This document shows, piece by piece, positions 43,893 to 53,531 of a DNA stretch of 64,000 nt (its first letter is position 1; every line of letters starts with the position of its first letter). Origin of the DNA: Parahoeflea olei (lineage in GTDB: Bacteria; Pseudomonadota; Alphaproteobacteria; Rhizobiales; Rhizobiaceae); assembly GCF_001703635.1 (NCBI RefSeq), contig NZ_LQZT01000023.1, positions 234,288-298,287 of the forward strand, written 5' to 3'. A program made the position numbers and the translations under genes. Under the pieces are notes generated by a model. The model did not search any database. It was not told where the DNA came from and saw only the letters and a program-made list of their open reading frames with translations.

Positions 43893-45131
43893 CTAGGACG
43901 GCGGCAGAGGCAGCGGTCCGGGACGAGGGCCGAGAAACACGCGCCCGGCTTGGGCCGCAGTCGCGCTTTCGCGCAATCTTGCGGCCATGGCCTTGTCGCC
44001 GAGCTTCAACTGAAGATCGGCGCGCTGGGCATGGAACGGCGCCCAGTCCGGATCCTGCTCGATCGCCCTGGCGAGGAGCTGGTCCGCTTCATCGAACTGG
44101 AGAGCAAGAGCCAGCAATCCGGCTTGCGAGGAAAGTACGGTGCTGTCGGAGGGGGCGATCGCCTGCGCCTCCTCGACCAGGGTGGCCGCTTCCAGCATCT
44201 CACCGCGGCGCGTCAGAAGCGCTGCAAGCGAGGCCATCGCCTGCGCCTTGAGCGATCCCTGCTCGGTGCTCACAAGCCTGCGCAAGATGGTTTCGGGTTC
44301 CGAATTCAGGCGGTTTTCCCTGTCGGCAAAGGCGAGGATCTGCGCGAGATAGAGGCCGGACCAGTTGTCCCCCAGCGCCATGCCGGCGCGATAATGCCCG
44401 CTCGCCGCGACCAGATCGACCGGCAGGCCGAGCGAGCCGTCGCGATAGAAGTGACCCAGAACCGTATGGGCAAAGCCGATGCCGCCATCCGCCGCGTCGA
44501 GGTAAGCCTTGACCACCGGCGCGGGATCGTCTCCCGCCTGCCAGCCCTCGTGCAGGGCCTCCGCGAGCCCGCCGGCGGCGGGCCGGTATCCGGCCTCGAT
44601 CGCCTTGCGGAAAAGGGCTGCGGCCTGTCCGGGGTCCTTGGTCACGCCGGCGCCGTCGAGATAAAGCCATGCGAGATTGTGGATGCCGACGCCCACGCCC
44701 CGCTCGGCCGCGGCTTCATAATGCTTGCGCGCGATCGCCAGGTCCTGCCCGCCCCCCAGACCCTGGTCGAACAGCATGCCTAGGCCGACTTCGGCCAGGG
44801 GGTAGCCGTTCCCGGCGGCCTCGGCAAAATGATGGCGCGCGGCCTGATAGTCTCCGGTGCCTTGCTCCGCGCGGGCGAGCTGGAAGGCGAAACGGGGCTC
44901 GTCCGGCGCGTCCGCGTATGCCTTCCGGCAGGCATCGAGCGCCGCGGCACCGTCGATCTCGAGCTGGGGAATGCCGGCGGGTCCGAAGCGGGGATCGTTG
45001 GGGCTGCCCGCCAGGCGGTCGCACGCAGCCCCGGACTCGTCATTGGCGATCGACATTCCCACGAAGACGAGGAAGCAACCACCCAGAATTGCGAACGTCT
45101 TGAAGAAAGAGGGCGCAGGGGCAAAAGACAT
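43893..45131 (-). CDS. Sel1/TPR-repeat protein with N-terminal membrane anchor
   Basis: The protein has 412 residues. A single hydrophobic segment (about residues 8-28, FFKTFAILGGCFLVFVGMSI) suggests membrane anchoring or a signal. Sel1-like repeats follow (GYPLAEVGLGMLFDQGLGG, ARKHYEAAAERGVGVGIHNLAWLYLDG) and then TPR-like helical pairs. Such solenoids mediate protein contacts. It lies upstream of the autotransporter on the same strand and is divergent from the AraC regulator. Whether it assists autotransporter assembly is unknown. Confidence 0.85.
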   Translation of the reverse strand: MSFAPAPSFFKTFAILGGCFLVFVGMSIANDESGAACDRLAGSPNDPRFGPAGIPQLEIDGAAALDACRKAYADAPDEPRFAFQLARAEQGTGDYQAARHHFAEAAGNGYPLAEVGLGMLFDQGLGGGQDLAIARKHYEAAAERGVGVGIHNLAWLYLDGAGVTKDPGQAAALFRKAIEAGYRPAAGGLAEALHEGWQAGDDPAPVVKAYLDAADGGIGFAHTVLGHFYRDGSLGLPVDLVAASGHYRAGMALGDNWSGLYLAQILAFADRENRLNSEPETILRRLVSTEQGSLKAQAMASLAALLTRRGEMLEAATLVEEAQAIAPSDSTVLSSQAGLLALALQFDEADQLLARAIEQDPDWAPFHAQRADLQLKLGDKAMAARLRESATAAQAGRVFLGPRPGPLPLPPS

Positions 45132-45280
45132 CGCGGTCTCCCGTTCATCCGTTGCGCCCAGAAATAGAGCAACGAAAGCTGCATCCGTTACCGTTTGTGT
45201 CTCGCAGGTCGCGGCACTTCTTGCGTTTTTGTCCCAATCAGTAGAAAACGGGCCGTGGTCACGAGGCAGGGATCGAGGCG

Positions 45281-46285
45281 ATGGCTGGTTCGACAAAGCG
45301 AGCGGTACAAACATTTTCGACTGCCGTGTTTGCGCCCGAAGAACAGTTCGACCATTTCAGCCTGCGGATCGGATCCATGTTCGACATGGAGCGCTCGCGG
45401 GTGGTGCAGCCCTTCGAGGCGGCCATCGAGAGCATCCATTTCGGCTCCATGCTGGTCAGCCGCATGCGAACCCAACCGTTCGTCTATGACCGGCAGCGCC
45501 GCCGGGTCGCAAGCGACCTGATCGATCACATCATGATCAGGGTCGATCTCGAGAACGGACCGGATCACCGGTCCCGGCCCCTGGCGCTCGTGCTGATAGA
45601 CCTCGCGCAGGTCTCCGAGCGCAATGTCACGCCGCGGCACAACATCTCGGTCGTGCTGCCCCGGCGCCTGTTCGGCAAGGATGCCGACGCGCTCGCCAGG
45701 CTGCACCAGATACCGCTGTCGCACCCGAGCGCACTGTTTCTCGCCGACCATCTCGTGTCGGTGATGTCGCATGGCGCAGGGCTCGAAGGCGAAGTCCCGC
45801 GCGCGATCGGGGCGATGCTGCCCTCGCTGGTGGTCAATTGCCTGCTCGGCCAGCGCCCCTTGGCGGCGGACAGCCACAAGGCCGATCTGGAACTGGTGCT
45901 GCTGTCGAAGGCCCGGCAAACGATCAACGAGCAGCTCTGTTCGCAGCAGTTGAGCCCGGCCATGCTGGCACGCCAGCTCGGGCTCTCCCGGTCGTCGCTG
46001 TACCGGCTGTTCGAACCCGCGGGCGGGGTGGCCAAGGTCATCCGCGAGGCGCGCATGCGCGCGGCGGCCCGCGCCATCGTCGAAGGCGGGACGGGCCTGC
46101 GGCTCGGCGATGTGGCCGATCGCTTCTGCTTTTCGAGCGACGCGCAGTTCTCCTCCAGTTTCAAGGCCTATCACGGCTGCTCCCCGAGCGAGTTCCGCGC
46201 CTCGGCCCTGGGCGACAAGACAGCCGCATCCGGACTGCCGGGCACCGACGAGCGCGTGTTCCCGACATGGCTCGCCAATCTCTGA
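45281..46285 (+). CDS. AraC-family transcriptional regulator
   Basis: The protein has 334 residues. An N-terminal AraC_binding_2-like domain precedes two helix-turn-helix units at the C-terminus (LSPAMLARQLGLSRSSLYRLFEPAGG and LGDVADRFCFSSDAQFSSSFKAYHG). It is divergent from the Sel1/TPR gene across 149 bp and is the plausible regulator of that gene and the autotransporter. It starts at ATG 45281 with a weak GAGG upstream. It is the last ordinary gene before the defence island. Confidence 0.92.
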   Translation: MAGSTKRAVQTFSTAVFAPEEQFDHFSLRIGSMFDMERSRVVQPFEAAIESIHFGSMLVSRMRTQPFVYDRQRRRVASDLIDHIMIRVDLENGPDHRSRPLALVLIDLAQVSERNVTPRHNISVVLPRRLFGKDADALARLHQIPLSHPSALFLADHLVSVMSHGAGLEGEVPRAIGAMLPSLVVNCLLGQRPLAADSHKADLELVLLSKARQTINEQLCSQQLSPAMLARQLGLSRSSLYRLFEPAGGVAKVIREARMRAAARAIVEGGTGLRLGDVADRFCFSSDAQFSSSFKAYHGCSPSEFRASALGDKTAASGLPGTDERVFPTWLANL

Positions 46286-46432
46286 GCCGGCGAAGCCGCC
46301 GGATCCGGGCGGCGCTGTTGTGCCGCAGCCCGCAATCGGGTGTATCTCCCTGAAATGCTTGCAACTCCGGTTTGCCTGCTCCCGAAACGTGTGGCATGGT
46401 CACCGGGGCGAGGCGAGGATCCGGGTGGGATT

Positions 46433-49400
46433 GTGTCGGTAAATTTCGGTCATCTGCAGGAGATCAGCCCGGAGCTGCACCGCCTCGGCACGCTGGCCGA
46501 GCGCTTCTTTGCCGAGGATGCAAATACCTCGCTGATCAAGAGCCGCCAGTTCGGCGAATACATGGTCAAGGAGATCGCCGCCCATTCCGGCGTCTACGAT
46601 CCCGCCGCGCGCGAGACGACCCTCGACCTGCTGCGACGGCTCTCGGCACAGCAGGTCCTGCCGCGCGAGGTCGCCCAAATCTTCCACGCGGTGCGCAAGA
46701 GCGGCAACGAGGCGACCCACAATCTGGGCGGCTCCCCCGCCGAGGCGCTCGCGGCACTCAAATTCTGCCGCGCGCTCGGCGTCTGGTTTCGCCGCAGCTA
46801 CGGCCGCGATCCCGGCTTCAGGCCGGGTCCTTTCGTCCCGCCCCGGGCCTCGGCCGAGGCCGACCAGGCGACACGGGCCGAGCTGGAAGACCTGCGCGCG
46901 CAGGTCCGGGAAGCCACGGAGAAACTGGCGGCGGCCCATGCCTCGGCCGAGGAACTGGAGAAGGCCCGGGCGGCTGCGGAAGAACTGGCCCGCCAGGCCT
47001 CGGCCGACAGTGCCGTCTGGGAGCAGACCGCCGTCGAGATAGAGGCCAATCAGGCAAGTCTCGCCCGCAAGCTCGCCGAGATGCAGAAGGCCGCCGCGGC
47101 CCAGCCGGATCAGATCCGGATGGAGTTCAAGCAGGCCGGTCTCGAAGCTGCGAGCCGGCTGGAGCTCGACGAGCGCCAGACCCGCCGGCTGATCGACGTC
47201 CAGCTTGTCGATGCCGGATGGGAGGCCGACAGCGCCCGTCTCACCTGGCAGAACGGTGCCCGGCCGGAGGAGGGGCGCAATCTCGCAATCGCCGAGTGGC
47301 CCGCGGAAGGCGGTCGCGCGGATTACGCCCTTTTCGCCGGCCTGGCATGCATCGGTGTCATCGAGGCCAAGCGCGCGAGCATCGATGTGCCGTCCACCCT
47401 GCAGCAGGCCGAACGCTATGCCCGCACCATCGTGCTCGCGCCGGACGAAGCCCATCCGCATGGCCCCTGGAGACACGGCCTGGATCAGCCCTTCCGCGTG
47501 CCTTTCGTGTTCGCCACCAATGGCCGGCCGCATCTGCGCCAGTGGCTGGTGAAATCCGGGATCTGGTACCGGGACGTGCGGCGGGACACCAACCATGCCA
47601 TCGCCATGACGAGCTGGTTCTCGCCGAAGGATCTTCTGGACAAGCTCACCACCGATGTCGACACCGCTGCCCTGGGGCTCGCCGAAGAAAGTTTCGGCAA
47701 GGGCCGGATGCGCCCCTACCAGGAGGACGCGATCGCCGCGATCGAGACGGCGGTGGTCGCAGGCCAGCGCGATATCCTCGTTTCCATGGCGACCGGCACC
47801 GGCAAGACACGCACGGCGATTGCGCTGATGTATCGCCTGCTCAAGCACAAGCGCTTCCGCCGCATCCTGTTCCTGGTCGACCGCAAGGCGCTGGGCCGGC
47901 AGACAAGCGATGCGCTCGAAACCACCGAGATCGAGGGCATGCTGAACTTCGCCCAGATCTACAAGGTGGCGGGGCTCGAGCAGAAGCTGCCGGAGGACGA
48001 GGACCAGGTGCAGGTCGCCACCGTCCAGTCGCTGATCGCCCGCATCCGCAACGAGCCGGACCCGACAAAGCGCCCCACGCCCGGCACCTTCGACTGCATC
48101 ATCGTCGACGAGGCCCATCGCGGTTACACGCTCGATGCCGAGCTGCGCGAGAGCGACATCGGCTTCCGCAATCTCGATGACTACCAGTCGGCCTACCGCC
48201 AGATCCTCGATTACTTCGATGCGGTGAAGGTGGCGCTGACGGCCACGCCCGCGTTGCACACCCGCGAGATCTTCGGCCACCCGGTCTTTCATTATGGCTA
48301 TCGCCAGGCGGTGGTCGAAGGCTATCTCAACGATCACCTGCCGCCCAAGCGCATCACCACGGCTCTCTCGGAAGCCGGCATCCATTTCGAGGGTGGCGAG
48401 GAGGTCGAGATCATCGACCGCAAGACAGGCCAGATCGATCTCTTCGAGCTGCCGGACGAGGTTTCGCTCGATTACGACCTCGCCGACTTCAACAAGCGCG
48501 TCTATTCCGAAGCCTTCAACCGCATCGTCTGCCGGGCGATCGCCACCGAGCTCCCGCCGTCAAAACCGGGCAAGACGCTGATCTTCGCCGCGCGCGACAC
48601 CCATGCCGACGACATCGTGCGCCTGCTGGTCGAAGAACTGCAGGAGGAATACGGCACGGAGGCCGTGCCGCATGGCATGGTGATGAAGATCACCGGCAAC
48701 CGGAATGTCGAAAGTCCCGACGAGCTGATCCTGAAGTTCAAGAACGATCCCTACCCGAAATATGTCGTCACCGTCGACCTGCTCACCACCGGCATCGACG
48801 TGCCCTCGATCTGCAATCTCGTCTTCGTCCGCCGGGTCAGGAGCCGCATTCTCTATGACCAGATGATCGGCCGCGCCACCCGGCTCTGCCCCGAGATCGG
48901 CAAGGAGCATTTCCGTATCTTCGATGCCGTCGATCTCTATGCCGAGCTGCAGGAGATGAGCGACATGCGCCCGGTCGTGGTCAGGCCGGACATTTCGCTC
49001 GGCCAGCTTGTCGCAGACCTGCAGAAGGCCGACAGCGAAGAGGACCGGCAATGGGTCGCCGGCCAGGTGATCGTGCGCATGCGGGCGATGGTCAAGCGCC
49101 TGGATGCCGAGACCCGCGAGAGCTTCGAGCGCCACACCGGCGAAAGCCCCGATGCGGCGCTGCAGCGGCTGTCGACCCGCTCCGGCGCCGAACTGCAGCA
49201 GTGGCTGGCCGCCCATCCCCGCGCCGTCGAACTGCTCGAGCGCCGCCCGCTCTCCACCGGCAGGAACGATGGCGTGGTCATCTCCACCCATGAGGACGAG
49301 CTGCTGCGCATCGAGGAGATTTTCGGCAAGAACACCACGCCCGAGGATTACATCACCGGCTTCGAACGCTTCGTCCGCGAGCACATGAACCAGGTCCCGG

Positions 49401-49846
49401 CGCTGATCGCCGTCACCCAGCGCCCGCGCGATCTCACCCGCAAGGAACTCTCCGAACTCGCCGGCCTGCTTGACGAGAACAACTATTCCGAGGCCATGCT
49501 GCGCGCCGCCTATGGTCGCGTCCGCAATGCCGATATCGCCGCCCACATCATCGGTTTCGTGCGCCAGGCGGCGCTGGGCGATCCGCTGGTTCCCTATGCC
49601 GAGCGCGTCGACCGCGCGATCCTGAAGATCGAGGCTTCGCGCCCCTGGTCGCAAAGGCAGAAGCGGTGGCTGCAGCGCATCGGCCGGGCGCTGAAGGACA
49701 AGCCGGTGGCCGACCCGACCCTGCTCGACCAGGGCGCCTTTGCCGACAAGGGCGGCTTCAAGCGCATCGCCCAGGAGTTCGACGGAGAGCTCGACGAGGT
49801 GCTGCACGCCTTCAACGAGGCGATCTGGTCGCCGCCCGCCGCCTGA
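46433..49846 (+). CDS. hsdR: Type I restriction enzyme, R (endonuclease/translocase) subunit
   Basis: The protein has 1137 residues starting at GTG 46433; an in-frame ATG at 46355 would add an unlikely leader. The N-terminal DUF4145-like domain begins near LHRLGTLAERFFAEDANTSLIKSRQFGE, as in EcoKI HsdR. A helical Ala/Glu-rich stretch covers about residues 140-235. The PD-(D/E)xK nuclease lies near residues 294-312 (GRADYALF, VIEAKR). The SF2 motor has ATGTGKT (about 452) and DEAH (about 560), then motif VI region QMIGRATRLCP. It cuts DNA lacking the matching HsdM methylation after translocation. Confidence 0.95.
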   Translation: MSVNFGHLQEISPELHRLGTLAERFFAEDANTSLIKSRQFGEYMVKEIAAHSGVYDPAARETTLDLLRRLSAQQVLPREVAQIFHAVRKSGNEATHNLGGSPAEALAALKFCRALGVWFRRSYGRDPGFRPGPFVPPRASAEADQATRAELEDLRAQVREATEKLAAAHASAEELEKARAAAEELARQASADSAVWEQTAVEIEANQASLARKLAEMQKAAAAQPDQIRMEFKQAGLEAASRLELDERQTRRLIDVQLVDAGWEADSARLTWQNGARPEEGRNLAIAEWPAEGGRADYALFAGLACIGVIEAKRASIDVPSTLQQAERYARTIVLAPDEAHPHGPWRHGLDQPFRVPFVFATNGRPHLRQWLVKSGIWYRDVRRDTNHAIAMTSWFSPKDLLDKLTTDVDTAALGLAEESFGKGRMRPYQEDAIAAIETAVVAGQRDILVSMATGTGKTRTAIALMYRLLKHKRFRRILFLVDRKALGRQTSDALETTEIEGMLNFAQIYKVAGLEQKLPEDEDQVQVATVQSLIARIRNEPDPTKRPTPGTFDCIIVDEAHRGYTLDAELRESDIGFRNLDDYQSAYRQILDYFDAVKVALTATPALHTREIFGHPVFHYGYRQAVVEGYLNDHLPPKRITTALSEAGIHFEGGEEVEIIDRKTGQIDLFELPDEVSLDYDLADFNKRVYSEAFNRIVCRAIATELPPSKPGKTLIFAARDTHADDIVRLLVEELQEEYGTEAVPHGMVMKITGNRNVESPDELILKFKNDPYPKYVVTVDLLTTGIDVPSICNLVFVRRVRSRILYDQMIGRATRLCPEIGKEHFRIFDAVDLYAELQEMSDMRPVVVRPDISLGQLVADLQKADSEEDRQWVAGQVIVRMRAMVKRLDAETRESFERHTGESPDAALQRLSTRSGAELQQWLAAHPRAVELLERRPLSTGRNDGVVISTHEDELLRIEEIFGKNTTPEDYITGFERFVREHMNQVPALIAVTQRPRDLTRKELSELAGLLDENNYSEAMLRAAYGRVRNADIAAHIIGFVRQAALGDPLVPYAERVDRAILKIEASRPWSQRQKRWLQRIGRALKDKPVADPTLLDQGAFADKGGFKRIAQEFDGELDEVLHAFNEAIWSPPAA

Positions 49847-49942
49847 ATTGACCGCACCGGCCAGGGATCTACAAACAGCCCAGCGATTCTGCCGCCACCG
49901 ATTCCGCCCCCAGCGATTTCGTCCAAAGAGAAGATCAAAGCC

Positions 49943-51478
49943 ATGAATGCCAATGCCATCGTCCAGAAACTCTGGCGCCTCTGCACGGTCCTCAGGAAGG
50001 ACGGCATCACCTACCAGCAATATGTCACGGAACTCACCTATCTGCTGTTTCTGAAGATGATGGCCGAGCGCAACCGCGAGACCGGCAGCCTGCCGAAAGG
50101 CATGCGCTGGACGGACCTGGTCGCCGCCAACGGTCTGGCGAAGCTCGAGCATTACCGCAAGGTGCTGGTCACGCTCGGCGCCGCCAGCACCCGGCTCGGC
50201 CGGGACGATGCCCTGGTGGTGCCGCCCGGCGACAATGCCACGCCGGAGGAGCGCAAGCGCTACGCCGATGCCCGGCCGCTGCCGGAGATGGTGCAGAAGA
50301 TCTTCGACAACGCCTCCACCTTCCTGCGCGAACCGCAGAACCTCACGACCCTGGTCACCGCCATCGACGAGCTCGACTGGTTTTCAGAGGAACGCGACCA
50401 GTTCGGCGATCTCTATGAGGGCCTGTTGCAGAAGAACGCCGAGGAAACCAAGCGCGGCGCCGGCCAGTATTTCACCCCGCGCGTGCTGATCGAGCTTCTG
50501 GTCCGGCTGATGCAGCCACAGCCCGGCGAGATCATCCAGGATCCGGCCGCCGGCACCGGCGGGTTCCTGATTGCCGCCGATCGCTACATGAAGGCGCGCA
50601 CCGACGACTATCTGGCGCTCGGCGGAAAGGAGCAGGATTTCCAGAAGCGCCGCGCCTTCCGCGGCATGGAAAACGTGCCGGGCACGCTGCGCCTGCTGTT
50701 GATGAACCTCTATCTGCACGACATCGAGGGCGATCACGTCGATCTCGGCGATACGCTGTCCGACAAGGGCACCGCGCTTGGCCGCGCCGACCTGATCCTC
50801 ACCAACCCGCCCTTCGGCCCGGCCGGCGGCGCGCCGACCCGGCAGGACCTTTCGGTCACGGCCAGCGTCTCCTCCTACCAGCTTCCCTTCGTCGAGCACT
50901 GCATCCGCGCGCTCGAGCCCGGCGGCCGCGCGGCGATCGTCGTACCCGACAATGTGCTGTTCGAGGACGGGCGCGGCAAGGCTCTCAGGCAGATGATGAT
51001 GGACTGGTGCGAGCTGCACACCATTCTGCGCCTGCCCACCGGCATCTTCTACGCGCAAGGGGTGAAGACCAATGTCATCTTCCTCACGCGCGGCAAGACC
51101 GAGAGCGGCAACACCAAGTCCGTCTGGATCTATGACCTGCGCGCGCAGATGCCGAAATTCGGCAAGACCACGCCGCTCACACAGGCGCATTTCGAAGGCT
51201 TCGAACAGGCGTTTGGCAAGGACCCGTTTGGCAGGGAGCGCGGACCTGACGAGGGCGAGGCCGGCCGCTGGCGCGCGTTCACCCGCGAGGATATCGCCGC
51301 CCGCGGCGACAATCTCGACATCGCCTGGCTGCGCGAGGCCGAGGAAGAGGCGGAAGAAGGCCTGATCGAACCCGACGACATCGCCGCCGCCATCCTCGGC
51401 CATTTGCAAGCCGCGACGCTGGAGATCGAGGCGCTGATGGCGGAACTCGGCGACGAAACGCCGGAGGCGGCGGAATGA
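49943..51478 (+). CDS. hsdM: Type I DNA methyltransferase, M subunit
   Basis: The protein has 511 residues. The N-terminal HsdM_N helical domain precedes the N6-adenine methyltransferase fold: motif I DPAAGTGGF near residue 200 and motif IV NPPFGP near residue 291. It starts at ATG 49943, 96 bases after hsdR; that gap holds three CGATT repeats. It overlaps hsdS by four bases (ATGA). It methylates adenine in the site chosen by HsdS and protects the host DNA. Confidence 0.96.
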   Translation: MNANAIVQKLWRLCTVLRKDGITYQQYVTELTYLLFLKMMAERNRETGSLPKGMRWTDLVAANGLAKLEHYRKVLVTLGAASTRLGRDDALVVPPGDNATPEERKRYADARPLPEMVQKIFDNASTFLREPQNLTTLVTAIDELDWFSEERDQFGDLYEGLLQKNAEETKRGAGQYFTPRVLIELLVRLMQPQPGEIIQDPAAGTGGFLIAADRYMKARTDDYLALGGKEQDFQKRRAFRGMENVPGTLRLLLMNLYLHDIEGDHVDLGDTLSDKGTALGRADLILTNPPFGPAGGAPTRQDLSVTASVSSYQLPFVEHCIRALEPGGRAAIVVPDNVLFEDGRGKALRQMMMDWCELHTILRLPTGIFYAQGVKTNVIFLTRGKTESGNTKSVWIYDLRAQMPKFGKTTPLTQAHFEGFEQAFGKDPFGRERGPDEGEAGRWRAFTREDIAARGDNLDIAWLREAEEEAEEGLIEPDDIAAAILGHLQAATLEIEALMAELGDETPEAAE

Positions 51479-52800
51479 GCGGGTTGCCGAGGGGGTGGTT
51501 TGAAGACGAAGCCTCAACGATCTGCGAGTTAGTGCAGAGTGGCGGTACGCCAAAGGAAGGCTTCATCGACAAGCCCGGAGTGCCGTTCTTGAAGGTATAC
51601 AACATCGTTGATCAGAAGATCGACTTTGAATACCGGCCCCAGTTCATCGACGCTGACATTCACCGTTCTTCGATGGCCAAGTCACAGGCGTTGCCTGGCG
51701 ACGTGCTAATGAATATCGTTGGACCGCCACTTGGCAAAGTGGCGGTAATTCCGTGCTCATTCCCAACGTGGAACGTCAATCAAGCATTGACGATTTTTAG
51801 GCCGAGCGAAGCCCTGACTTCCGAGTGGCTCTACTATTTCCTTTGCGGTGGCGACAGCGTGAAGAGCGTGATTAATGAGACCCGCGGTTCGGCGGGCCAA
51901 GTAAACATCTCGTTGTCGCAGTGCCGAGCTTTCAAGCTTCCTCTCCCACCTCTGGCCGAGCAAAAGCGCATCGTGGCCAAGCTGGAGGCGCTGAACGCGA
52001 AATCCGCCCGCGCCCGCACCGAACTCGCCCGCATCGAAACCCTCGTCTCCCGCTACAAGCAGGCCGTGCTCAGCAAGGCGTTCAGCGGGGAGTTGACGCG
52101 TTCAAAAGTTCGATTTGGCGAGTTCATCAATTCCGCGGAAAATGGCCTTTCAAAACGCGAGGGTGATGATGGTGAGTGGACGAACGTGCTTCGGTTAACT
52201 GATCTAAAACAAGGGCAGTTCGCACCTGAGGAACCGCGGCAAATCAAGTTAACGAACAAGGAAATCGAGAAGTACCGCCTGTCTGAGGGTGAACTCGTCG
52301 TCATTCGCGTAAATGGGAGTGCGAACTTGGTGGGCAGAACATTCTGCTTCAAGGCCGGTGATGTCTGGGCATTCTGCGATCACTTCATTCGCATCAGCCT
52401 TAAGCCGACCTTGGATCCCGATTTTGCGGTACTCTTTCTCAATTGCCCTCCGATCCGTTCGATTATTGAACGCAAATTTGTCTCGACCTCTGGGCAGAAG
52501 ACCATAAGCCAGAAATCGCTTGAGAATTTACCCGCTCCGGAAACCTCTCTCGAAGAACAACACGAAATCGTCCGCCGCATCGAATCCGCCTTCGCCAAGA
52601 TCGACCGGCTGGCGCAAGAGGCAAAGCGCGCGCTCAAGCTGGTGGGGCGGCTGGACGAGGCGATCCTGGCCAAGGCCTTCCGCGGCGAACTGGTGCCCCA
52701 GGATGAGAACGACGAACCCGCCGAACGGCTGCTCGCCCGCATCCGCGCCGAGCGCGAGGCAGCGCCGCAGCGCAAGCGCGGCCGGGGGGCCAGGCGATGA
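51475..52800 (+). CDS. hsdS: Type I specificity subunit
   Basis: The protein has 441 residues with the standard two-half structure. Target-recognition domain 1 covers about residues 1-158. Conserved coiled region 1 follows at about 160-212 (PPLAEQKRIVAKLEALNAKS, KAFSGELT). Recognition domain 2 covers about 213-350, and conserved region 2 about 352-405 (SLEEQHEIVRRIESAFAKI, KAFRGELVPQ). The DNA encoding the two recognition domains is visibly poorer in GC than the conserved regions and neighbours, a sign of domain exchange. Its end overlaps the next gene by four bases. Confidence 0.95.
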   Translation: MSGLPRGWFEDEASTICELVQSGGTPKEGFIDKPGVPFLKVYNIVDQKIDFEYRPQFIDADIHRSSMAKSQALPGDVLMNIVGPPLGKVAVIPCSFPTWNVNQALTIFRPSEALTSEWLYYFLCGGDSVKSVINETRGSAGQVNISLSQCRAFKLPLPPLAEQKRIVAKLEALNAKSARARTELARIETLVSRYKQAVLSKAFSGELTRSKVRFGEFINSAENGLSKREGDDGEWTNVLRLTDLKQGQFAPEEPRQIKLTNKEIEKYRLSEGELVVIRVNGSANLVGRTFCFKAGDVWAFCDHFIRISLKPTLDPDFAVLFLNCPPIRSIIERKFVSTSGQKTISQKSLENLPAPETSLEEQHEIVRRIESAFAKIDRLAQEAKRALKLVGRLDEAILAKAFRGELVPQDENDEPAERLLARIRAEREAAPQRKRGRGARR

Positions 52801-53531
52801 AGGTTCTGAGAAGCCAGCCGCTGACCGAAGCGAACCTGAAGACGCAAAACCGGCATATTTACATCACCGCCCTGCGAAAGGAGCTTCCCGGAGACGTCTT
52901 CGAGATCAAGGCCACGAAGAGATCGCCGAACAAGGTGACACTTGAATATGAGGACCTGAAAGTGGAGACCTATGTCCCCAACGACACCCGGACGGAAAAG
53001 CCGAGAAACCACTTTCAGGCCCGCTCCTTCGTCGGCAAGTTCTTCACGCGGTCGGGCGCCTCGGCCGGCGACGTGGTTCTGTTCACGCCGCTGTCCCCCA
53101 GGCATTACCGGCTCTCGCTGGAGCGGCGTGGCGCGGCGCCCCCCGAAGCCCCCGATCCCCGGAAGGAAGCCGTATCGCGCATGGCAAGGCAGGTCGCGAG
53201 CACCGTGGCCGGCGCCAATGGGCAGGTTGTCGCAAAGACGATGAAGAACAAGGAGCGGCACCTTTCGGGACCCGAACTGGAGCTTCACATCGCGGCCCTG
53301 ATCGAGGAACAAGGTGGTGTTTGCGTCCTGTCCGGATTGCCGCTGCAGTTCGACGGCGCCGAGCAGGACAGTCAGATGCTCGCCTCCCTCGACCGGATCG
53401 ATAGCAATGGGCATTACGCGAAGGGCAATCTTCAGGTGGTCTGCCGGTTCGTCAACAAATGGAAAAGCGACATGCCCGATCCCGAGTTCCGGCGCCTGAT
53501 GACCCTTGTCAAGGATCAAGGGCGGGGGTGA
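52797..53531 (+). CDS. Putative B3-like DNA-binding plus HNH-like nuclease protein
   Basis: The protein has 244 residues. Its ATG overlaps the hsdS stop, so it is translated as part of the hsd operon. Residues about 25-110 end in RSFVGKFFTRSGASAGDVVLF...YRLSLER, which resembles the B3-like fold used by EcoRII-N and BfiI to bind DNA. Residues about 172-235 (GGVCVLSGLPLQF, SLDRIDSNGHYAKGNLQVV, VNKWK) match a divergent HNH-like motif with a single Cys. The combination suggests a small sequence-specific nuclease. Domain calls were made by eye. It is not a standard type I subunit. Confidence 0.65.
   Translation: MKVLRSQPLTEANLKTQNRHIYITALRKELPGDVFEIKATKRSPNKVTLEYEDLKVETYVPNDTRTEKPRNHFQARSFVGKFFTRSGASAGDVVLFTPLSPRHYRLSLERRGAAPPEAPDPRKEAVSRMARQVASTVAGANGQVVAKTMKNKERHLSGPELELHIAALIEEQGGVCVLSGLPLQFDGAEQDSQMLASLDRIDSNGHYAKGNLQVVCRFVNKWKSDMPDPEFRRLMTLVKDQGRG

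Noticed and set aside
46286..46432. Possible integration site or tRNA at the left edge of the defence island
   Set aside because: No tRNA-like fold, integrase gene or direct repeat with the right end was seen; only small GC-rich stems lie here.
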